Below are positions 44,173-52,800 of a stretch of 64,000 bases of DNA, piece after piece (position 1 is the first letter of the stretch; each line of letters opens with the position of its first letter). The stretch comes from Neisseria perflava. Lineage in GTDB: Bacteria > Pseudomonadota > Gammaproteobacteria > Burkholderiales > Neisseriaceae. Location of the stretch: assembly GCF_019334725.1 (NCBI RefSeq), contig NZ_CP079818.1, forward strand, positions 682,001 to 746,000, given 5' to 3'. Under the pieces are notes generated by a model that saw only the letters and a program-made list of their open reading frames with translations, ran no database searches and was not told the origin of the DNA. Made by a program: the position numbers and the translations under genes.

Positions 44173-45753
44173 ATGTCTTCCATCAAACGCGCCCTGATCA
44201 GCCTATCCGACAAGACAGGCGCAGTCGAATTTGCCCAAACCCTGACCAAGCTCGGTGTTGAAATCCTCTCTACCGGCGGTACAGCAAAGCTCTTGGCTGA
44301 TGCAGGCGTTCCCGTTATCGAAGTTGCCGACTATACCGGTTTTCCCGAAATGCTCGACGGCCGCGTGAAAACCCTGCATCCGAAAATCCACGGCGGCATC
44401 CTCGGCCGTCGCGATTTGGACGAACACGTCGCCAAGATGGAAGAACACGGCATCGGCAACATCGACCTCGTGTGCGTCAACCTCTACCCCTTCGCCGCCA
44501 CCATTGCCAAACCAAACTGCACACTGGAAGACGCGATTGAAAACATCGACATCGGCGGCCCGACCATGGTGCGCTCTGCCGCGAAAAACTGGAAACACGT
44601 CGCCATCGTTACCGACACAGCCGATTTCCCTGCCATCGCCGCCGAACTCGAAGCCAACAACGGCGCATTGAGCGACAAAACCCGTTTCAATCTCTCACGC
44701 AAAGCATTCAGCCATACTGCCCAATACGACGGCATGATTTCCAACTACCTGACTTCGCTTTCAGACGACGTCTTGAGCGGCCAGCCCCAAATCGGCGAAT
44801 TTCCAAGCCAGTTCAACCAAAGCTGGATTAAAGTGCAAGACATGCGCTACGGCGAAAATCCGCACCAACGCGCCGCGTTCTACCGCGATATTTACCCAGC
44901 CGCAGGCAGCCTTTCCGCCTACAAACAGCTGCAAGGCAAAGAATTGTCTTACAACAACATTGCCGATGCCGATGCCGCATGGGAAGCCGTCAAATCCTTT
45001 GACGCGCCGGCCTGCGTGATCGTGAAACACGCCAATCCGTGCGGCGTAGCCATCGCCTCCAATACCTTGGATGCCTACAAACTCGCCTACGCCACCGACA
45101 CCACCAGCGCATTCGGCGGCATCATTGCCTTCAACCGTGAAGTAGACGGAGAAACCGTCAAACAAATTACCGACAACCAATTTATGGAAGTCCTCATGGC
45201 GCCGAAGTTCACCGCCGAAGCCCTCGAAATCGCTGCCGCCAAGAAAAACGTGCGCGTATTGGAAGTGCCGCTTGAAGCAGGAGCCAACCGCTTTGAACTC
45301 AAACGCGTCGGTGGCGGACTGTTGGTACAAACCCCCGATATCCACCGCATCAGCCGCGCCGATTTGAAAGTCGTCTCCAAACGCCAACCGACCGAGCAAG
45401 AATGGAACGACCTGATGTTTGTATGGAACGTCGCAAAATACGTCAAATCCAACGCCATCGTCTTCGGCAAAGGCGGTCAAACCTACGGCATCGGCGCAGG
45501 CCAAATGAGCCGCGTGGACAGCACTCGCATCGCCGCCCGCAAAGCGCAAGATGCCAATCTCGACCTCAATGGCGCATGTGCCGCTTCCGATGCCTTCTTC
45601 CCATTCCGCGACGGCGTAGATGTCATTGCCGAGCAGGGCATTAAAGCCATCATCCATCCGGCAGGCTCCATGCGCGACCAAGAAGTCTTTGACGCAGCGG
45701 ACGAACACGGCATCGCCATGGTTGTAACCGGCATCCGCCATTTCCGCCACTGA
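44173..45753 (+). CDS. purH: Bifunctional AICAR formyltransferase/IMP cyclohydrolase
   Basis: Last two steps of IMP synthesis. The 526-residue protein has the N-terminal MGS-like IMP cyclohydrolase domain (STGGTAKLLADAGV, LHPKIHGGILGRRD) and the C-terminal AICAR transformylase with VKHANPCGVAIAS and the FFPFRDGVD region. The open frame extends 32 codons upstream, but ATG 44173 with AAGGAAA nearby gives the normal N-terminus. Uses 10-formyltetrahydrofolate, made by fhs at 11 kb. Confidence 0.96.
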   Translation: MSSIKRALISLSDKTGAVEFAQTLTKLGVEILSTGGTAKLLADAGVPVIEVADYTGFPEMLDGRVKTLHPKIHGGILGRRDLDEHVAKMEEHGIGNIDLVCVNLYPFAATIAKPNCTLEDAIENIDIGGPTMVRSAAKNWKHVAIVTDTADFPAIAAELEANNGALSDKTRFNLSRKAFSHTAQYDGMISNYLTSLSDDVLSGQPQIGEFPSQFNQSWIKVQDMRYGENPHQRAAFYRDIYPAAGSLSAYKQLQGKELSYNNIADADAAWEAVKSFDAPACVIVKHANPCGVAIASNTLDAYKLAYATDTTSAFGGIIAFNREVDGETVKQITDNQFMEVLMAPKFTAEALEIAAAKKNVRVLEVPLEAGANRFELKRVGGGLLVQTPDIHRISRADLKVVSKRQPTEQEWNDLMFVWNVAKYVKSNAIVFGKGGQTYGIGAGQMSRVDSTRIAARKAQDANLDLNGACAASDAFFPFRDGVDVIAEQGIKAIIHPAGSMRDQEVFDAADEHGIAMVVTGIRHFRH

Positions 45754-45771
45754 TAAGCTGATATAAAATAA

Positions 45772-45825
45772 AGGCCGTCTGAAACCAAAGTTTCAATATC
45801 ATGAAACCCGTTTTCAGACGGCCTT
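45772..45825. terminator. Inverted uptake-sequence pair with inner inverted repeat
   Basis: TAAAGGCCGTCTGAAA with TTTTCAGACGGCCTT; an inner GTTTCA/TGAAAC pair tightens the loop. Follows purH. Confidence 0.7.
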
Positions 45826-45951
45826 CTTCAATCATCAAACAATTTAGCGGCCTAACTACAAATCAGGACAAAGCAACCAAGCTCCAGCCAGCCCGATTAA
45901 TACGGCAACACAACACCCAAGTCTCAAACCAATCCACTCGGAGCAAGAAAC

Positions 45952-46080
45952 ATGAAACACATCTTCCTCATCCTCACCCTCGCCGCACTCACCGCCTGCG
46001 CCTCCGGTCATACCGGTGGCTACGGCTATGCCGGCAACAACGGCGCTTCCGCAGGCGTGACCCAAACATTCCGTTGGTAA
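45952..46080 (+). CDS. 42-residue lipoprotein
   Basis: A tiny reading frame: signal peptide KHIFLILTLAALTAC with lipobox LTAC (Cys 15), then a Gly/Ser/Ala-rich tail ending VTQTFRW. A GGAGCAAG site precedes the ATG and an uptake sequence follows the stop. Small Gly-rich lipoproteins of this kind are plausible real genes, but size makes the call tentative. Confidence 0.6.
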   Translation: MKHIFLILTLAALTACASGHTGGYGYAGNNGASAGVTQTFRW

Positions 46081-46137
46081 GGCCGTCTGAAAACAACACA
46101 GTTTTCTACAATAGAGAACAAACAAATCCTAAACGTA

Positions 46138-46166
46138 AAGGCAAGTTTTACACTTGCCTTTTTTAA
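46138..46166 (+). terminator. Rho-independent terminator
   Basis: AAAGGCAAG, TTTTACA loop, CTTGCCTTTTTT; not made of uptake sequences. It closes the small lipoprotein gene. Confidence 0.8.
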
Positions 46167-46560
46167 TGTTATCTATCGGCTTAATAGCGCATAAATTCGT
46201 GTCATTTGCGCACTATTTATATGTTAGGAAAGGTCAAGGCCGTCTGAAAACAGGCTATGCAAAGCCATTACACGTTTCAAACCAATTTTCAATACAAATT
46301 TCATTAATTACCTAAATAAATCCAATATTCAAATCTATTACAATAGCAACTATCTAAATCATATATTATTTAATAATCATTACTATTTTAGAATAAATAC
46401 GTAAAATCAAATAGCTAGAAAAAGCGTTTAAATAAAGCAACAAGTAAATTTAACGGAGATAACCGTTGAGAGCGAAAAAATAACACTTTATCGGAAGAGT
46501 TGATTTGCGAAACCAAACGCATATAAAATTTGGACAAGGATTCCGAATGCATTGAAGGAA

Positions 46561-46602
46561 GTTGACAAAAAGTGACTTGTTAAGAAACAAGCTGACAAAA
46601 AA
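46561..46602. promoter_or_regulatory. Palindrome flanked by TGACAAAAA repeats, possible activator site
   Basis: Perfect palindrome CTTGTTAAGAAACAAG (arms CTTGTT/AACAAG, 46576-46591) between two copies of TGACAAAAA (46563 and 46593). It lies about 110 bases upstream of the -24 element, where sigma-54 activators usually bind. A candidate only. Confidence 0.4.
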
Positions 46603-46701
46603 CGGCACATCGTTTCCCAAACTTCACAAGCTTCCCAAAATGTATCAGCATAAAATCCCATAAAACAGGCTTTTAGCTGCTATTCGGCCGAGTGGAGACT
46701 T

Positions 46702-46718
46702 TTGGCACGGGAATTGCA
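46702..46718 (+). promoter_or_regulatory. Sigma-54 (-24/-12) promoter of the first adhesin
   Basis: TTGGCACGGGAATTGCA matches the consensus TTGGCACG-N4-TTGC(A/T) completely, with GG (46704-46705) and GC (46716-46717) separated by 10 bases. A start site near 46729 would give a leader of about 115 bases. The 765-base gap before the adhesin holds no other gene; 46300-46440 is AT-rich and a single uptake sequence lies near 46240. Confidence 0.75.
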
Positions 46719-46844
46719 TACACGAGATTACGGCATGAAACCGCATAAAGGGGAAACTCTGAAATGCGGCAAATGTGTGGACAGGCAGTTTATAGCCGAG
46801 CAACACGTCCCAAAAGAAATCAAACCCCTTACAGGAAAATCGAT

Positions 46845-49800
46845 ATGAATAAAGTCTTTAAAGTCATTTGGAACCACGCGACCCAGACATGGACCGCGGT
46901 TTCCGAGATCAGCCATGCACACGGCAAAAAATCCGCTTCTGACAAGCGTAAAGCCGTAGCTGCTGCAGTTGCAGCGGCAGGTGCTTTGATGGCGTCCGGT
47001 AGTGCAATTGCTGGTTCTGATCTTGCTACTAATGATGCAGTTAATCTTTGGCCGAATGGTGTGAAAAACCCTGCTGCTGGACGCGAAGCTGTCGCTGTAG
47101 GCGCTAACGCAACTGCCTCACATCAACACACAATTGCGATTGGTAGAAATGCTACTGCCAAGTGGACCGATGCTATTTCTATTGGTAGAGACACTGTAGC
47201 AAGCAAAGACCATGCACTTGCTATGGCTACGTCAGCAAAAGCCATTGGTATTCAATCTGTTGGCATCGGTTCATACTCTAGCGCTAGTGCGGATTCCGCA
47301 GTTGCTCTTGGTCAAAATGCAAAAGCTGGTGGTGAAGTACCAGCTGGTGCTGATAAAGGTACTGGTACCGCAGCAGTAGCTGTTGGTCTTAATGCAAATG
47401 CATCTGCAGCCAATACTGTTGCGACAGGTAAGAACGCTGCTGCAAGTGTTGATAATGCCGTTGCGGTTGGTGTCCAATCTAATGCTTCTGGTCGTTCGGC
47501 AACTGCATTAGGTGGATATGCAGCAGCCTCTGCTGAACGTGCGACTGCGGTTGGTGCAGCATCTAAAGCAAGCGGTACGGCCTCTTTTGCTGGTGGTACA
47601 TCGGCTAATGCTGCTGGTGTAAACTCTGTTGCAGTTGGTGGTTCAATGGAGGCAGCTGAAGCTGCTCAAGCAGTTGGTAATAACTCTATTGCAGTAGGTT
47701 CTAAGTCAAATGCCCAACAAGCTTCCGACGTTGCAGTAGGCCATGGTGCGAAAGCCAATGGTACTTCTGCCGGTACTAATGCGGAAGGCTCAGTAAACAA
47801 TGCCGGTTCGGCAATCGCAGTCGGTACAGAAGCTCAAGCAACTGGTATCGTAGCAATTGCTGTCGGTGAGCGCGCCCAAGCCCTGCAAAACGGCGCATTA
47901 GCATTGGGTGGCGACGCTCAAGCGAAACAAGGTTCTGACGTAGCTATCGGTCGTGGTTCCGTAGCTGATGGTACTTCTGCGGCTGCATTCGGTCCTGCTG
48001 CTAAAGCAGGTGCTCGATACGCGGTAGCATTGGGTGTACAAAGTAACGCTGCTTCTACGCAAGCGATTGCATTAGGCCGTGGTGCTAAAGCCAATGGTGG
48101 TGATTATGCAACTGCTCTGGGTAACGATGCTCAAGCAACAGCTAAAAACACTTTGGCTTTGGGTACTGAAGCTAAATCTACTATCGAAAACAGCGTAGCT
48201 CTGGGTAACGGTTCTACAACCAGCAACTTCGTACCTACCAACAGTGGTACTGTTCGCGGCTACACTTACGGTGGTTTCGCAGGCGCAAACAGCAAATTGG
48301 GTAACGGTGCAGTATTGTCTGTAGGTTCTGCAGGTAACGAACGTCAAATTCAAAACGTTGCCGCAGGTCGTATCTCTTCAACTTCTACCGATGCAATCAA
48401 CGGCTCTCAATTGTTTGCCGTAGCAAGCCGCATCGAAAATCTGAATCCGTTTGTATTCTCAGGCCACAATGAGAGCGGTAGCTCACCAGATGTAGGTAGA
48501 TACACATACGATCCTAAATCAAATGCCGGTAACACCCTGAAACTGATCGCCGGTGAAGGTCTGAAAATGACTTCAAACGGCACTAACGAATACACCCTGA
48601 GCGTAGTAGGTGGTGGTGCTAAAGGCGAAAAAGGTGATGCTGGTCCTGCTGGCCCTAAAGGCGAAAAAGGTGATACTGGTCCTGCTGGCCCTAAAGGCGA
48701 AAAAGGTGATGCTGGTCCTGCTGGCCCTAAAGGCGAAAAAGGTGATAGCGCTCGCGGCTTAGCTGTTGAAGTTGAAGATGATAACGAAAACGGTACTCAC
48801 ACTATTATTATTAAAAATTTAGATGATAGCTCAGTGACTACTACCATCGTTAAAGACGGTAAAGATGGTAAAGACGGTGCTACCGGCGCTAAAGGCGAAA
48901 AAGGTGACCAAGGTGTAGCCGGCGCTAAAGGCGAAAAAGGCGACAAAGGTGACAAAGGTGACCAAGGTGAAGCCGGCGCTAAAGGCGAAAAAGGCGACAA
49001 AGGTGACCAAGGTGAAGCCGGCGCTAAAGGCGAAAAAGGCGACAAAGGTGACCAAGGTGAAGCCGGTGCCAAAGGCGAAAAAGGCGACAAAGGTGACCAA
49101 GGTGAAGCCGGTGCCAAAGGCGAAAAAGGCGAAAAAGGCGACAAAGGTGACCAAGGCGAAGCCGGTGCCAAAGGCGAAAAAGGCGACAAAGGTGACCAAG
49201 GTGAAGCCGGCGCTAAAGGCGAAAAAGGCGACAAAGGTGACCAAGGTGAAGCCGGCGCTAAAGGCGAAAAAGGCGACAAAGGTGACCAAGGTGAAGCCGG
49301 CGCTAAAGGCGAAAAAGGCGACAAAGGTGACAAAGGTGACCAAGGCGAAGCCGGTGCCAAAGGCGAAAAAGGCGACAAAGGTGACCAAGGTGAAGCCGGT
49401 GCCAAAGGCGAAAAAGGCGAAAAAGGCGACAAAGGTGACCAAGGCGAAGCCGGTGCCAAAGGCGAAAAAGGCGACAAAGGTGACCAAGGTGAAGCCGGCG
49501 CTAAAGGCGAAAAAGGCGACAAAGGTGACCAAGGTGAAGCCGGTGCCAAAGGCGAAAAAGGCGAAAAAGGCGACAAAGGTGACCAAGGCGAAGCCGGTGC
49601 CAAAGGCGAAAAAGGCGACAAAGGTGACCAAGGTGAAGCCGGCGCTAAAGGCGAAAAAGGTGACAAAGGTGACCAAGGTGAAGCCGGCGCTAAAGGCGAA
49701 AAAGGCGACAAAGGTGACCAAGGTGAAGCCGGTGCCAAAGGCGAAAAAGGCGACAAAGGCGACAAAGGTGACCAAGGTGAAGCCGGTGCTAAAGGCGAAA

Positions 49801-52800
49801 AAGGCGACAAAGGCGACAAAGGTGACCAAGGTGAAGCCGGCGCTAAAGGCGAAAAAGGCGACAAAGGTGACCAAGGTGAAGCCGGTGCTAAAGGCGAAAA
49901 AGGCGACAAAGGCGACAAAGGTGACCAAGGTGAAGCCGGCGCTAAAGGCGAAAAAGGCGACAAAGGTGACCAAGGTGAAGCCGGCGCTAAAGGCGAAAAA
50001 GGCGACAAAGGTGACCAAGGTGAAGCCGGCGCTAAAGGCGAAAAAGGCGACAAAGGTGACCAAGGTGAAGCCGGTGCCAAAGGCGAAAAAGGCGACAAAG
50101 GTGACCAAGGTGAAGCCGGTGCTAAAGGCGAAAAAGGCGACAAAGGCGACAAAGGTGACCAAGGTGAAGCCGGCGCTAAAGGCGAAAAAGGCGACAAAGG
50201 TGACCAAGGTGAAGCCGGCGCTAAAGGCGAAAAAGGCGACAAAGGTGACCAAGGTGAAGCCGGCGCTAAAGGCGAAAAAGGCGACAAAGGTGACCAAGGT
50301 GAAGCCGGCGCTAAAGGCGAAAAAGGCGACAAAGGTGACCAAGGTGAAGCCGGCGCTAAAGGCGAAAAAGGCGACAAAGGTGACCAAGGTGAAGCCGGCG
50401 CTAAAGGCGAAAAAGGCGACAAAGGTGACCAAGGTGAAGCCGGTGCCAAAGGCGAAAAAGGCGACAAAGGTGACCAAGGTGAAGCCGGTGCTAAAGGCGA
50501 AAAAGGCGACAAAGGCGACAAAGGTGACCAAGGTGAAGCCGGCGCTAAAGGCGAAAAAGGCGACAAAGGTGACCAAGGTGAAGCCGGCGCTAAAGGCGAA
50601 AAAGGCGACAAAGGTGACCAAGGTGAAGCCGGCGCTAAAGGCGAAAAAGGCGACAAAGGTGACCAAGGTGAAGCCGGTGCCAAAGGCGAAAAAGGCGAAA
50701 AAGGCGACAAAGGTGACCAAGGCGAAGCCGGTGCCAAAGGCGAAAAAGGCGACAAAGGTGACCAAGGTGAAGCCGGCGCTAAAGGCGAAAAAGGTGACAA
50801 AGGTGACCAAGGTGAAGCCGGCGCTAAAGGCGAAAAAGGCGACAAAGGTGACCAAGGTGAAGCCGGCGCTAAAGGCGAAAAAGGTGACAAAGGTGACCAA
50901 GGTGAAGCCGGTGCCAAAGGCGAAAAAGGCGACAAAGGTGACCAAGGTGAAGCCGGCGCTAAAGGCGAAAAAGGCGACAAAGGTGACCAAGGTGAAGCCG
51001 GCGCTAAAGGCGAAAAAGGCGACAAAGGTGACCAAGGCGAAGCCGGTGCCAAAGGCGAAAAAGGCGACAAAGGTGACCAAGGTGAAGCCGGTGCCAAAGG
51101 CGAAAAAGGCGACAAAGGTGACCAAGGTGAAGCCGGTGCTAAAGGCGAAAAAGGCGACAAAGGTGACCAAGGTGAAGCCGGTGCCAAAGGCGAAAAAGGC
51201 GACAAAGGTGACCAAGGTGAAGCCGGCGCTAAAGGCGAAAAAGGCGACAAAGGTGACCAAGGTGAAGCCGGCGCTAAAGGCGAAAAAGGCGACAAAGGTG
51301 ACCAAGGCGAAGCCGGTGCCAAAGGCGAAAAAGGCGACAAAGGTGACCAAGGTGAAGCCGGTGCCAAAGGCGAAAAAGGCGACAAAGGTGACCAAGGTGA
51401 AGCCGGCGCTAAAGGCGAAAAAGGCGACAAAGGTGACCAAGGTGAAGCCGGCGCTAAAGGCGAAAAAGGTGACAAAGGTGACCAAGGTGAAGCCGGTGCC
51501 AAAGGCGAAAAAGGCGACAAAGGTGACCAAGGTGAAGCCGGTGCCAAAGGCGAAAAAGGCGACAAAGGTGACCAAGGCGAAGCCGGCGCTAAAGGCGAAA
51601 AAGGCGACAAAGGTGACCAAGGTGAAGCCGGCGCTAAAGGCGAAAAAGGCGACAAAGGTGACCAAGGTGAAGCCGGCGCTAAAGGCGAAAAAGGCGACAA
51701 AGGTGACCAAGGTGAAGCCGGCGCTAAAGGCGATAAAGGTGACCAAGGCGAAGCCGGTGCCAAAGGCGAAAAAGGCGACAAAGGTGACACTGGTGAAAAA
51801 GGTAGCAGCATCACAGGTGAAGTTGTAGATAATGGTGATGGTACCCATACAATCACTGTTACTGATCTTGGTACCGGTTCAGTCACTACTACCATCGTTA
51901 AAGACGGTAAAGACGGTGTAGACGGTAAGAATGCTAAAGCCGACGTTAAAGACAATGGCAACGGCACTCACACTGTAACCATCACTGATGGCGAAGGTAA
52001 TACCACTACTACTATCATTAAAGATGGTAAGAACGCTGAAGCCGATGTTAAAGACAACGGCAACGGCACTCACACTGTAACCATCAAAGACGGTAACGGT
52101 AATACCACTACTACCATCCTTAAAGACGGTGCAACTGGCGCTACTGGTGAAAAAGGTGACACTGGTGCCGCAGGCGCTAAAGGTGAAAAAGGTGACACTG
52201 GTGAAAAAGGTGGCAGCATCACAGGTGAAGTTGTAGATAATGGTGATGGTACCCATACAATCACTGTTACTGATCTTGATACCGGTTCAGTCACTACTAC
52301 CATCGTTAAAGACGGTAAAGACGGTGTAGATGGTAAGAATGCTAAAGCCGACGTTAAAGACAACGGCGACGGTACTCACACTGTAACCATCACTGATGGC
52401 GAAGGTAAGACCACTACTACTATCATTAAAGATGGTAAGAACGCTGAAGCCGAAGTTAAAGACAACGGCAACGGTACTCACACTGTAACCATCAAAGACG
52501 GTAACGGTAATACCACTACTACCATCCTTAAAGACGGTGCAACTGGTGCCAAAGGCGATACCGGTGCAACTGGTGCTGATGGTAAGAATGCTGAAGCCGA
52601 CGTTAAAGACAACGGCAATGGCACTCATACTGTAACCATCAAAGACGGTAACGGTAATACCACTACTACCATCGTTAAAGACGGTGCAACTGGTGCCAAA
52701 GGCGATACCGGCGCAACTGGTGCAACCGGTACCGATGGTAAGAACGCTGAAGCCAACGTTAAAGACAACGGCAACGGTACCCACACTGTAACCATCAAAG

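Noticed and set aside
46764..46844. Upstream extension of the first adhesin to 46764
   Set aside because: Those 27 codons lack a signal pattern, and the ESPR methionine at 46845 has a ribosome-binding site.
48797..51967. Open antisense and shifted frames over the collagen array, up to about 1050 codons
   Set aside because: A repeat unit in multiples of 3 without stops in one copy stays open in every copy; the translations are PLSPFSPLAPASPWS-like or KATKVTKVKP-like shadows with no signals.
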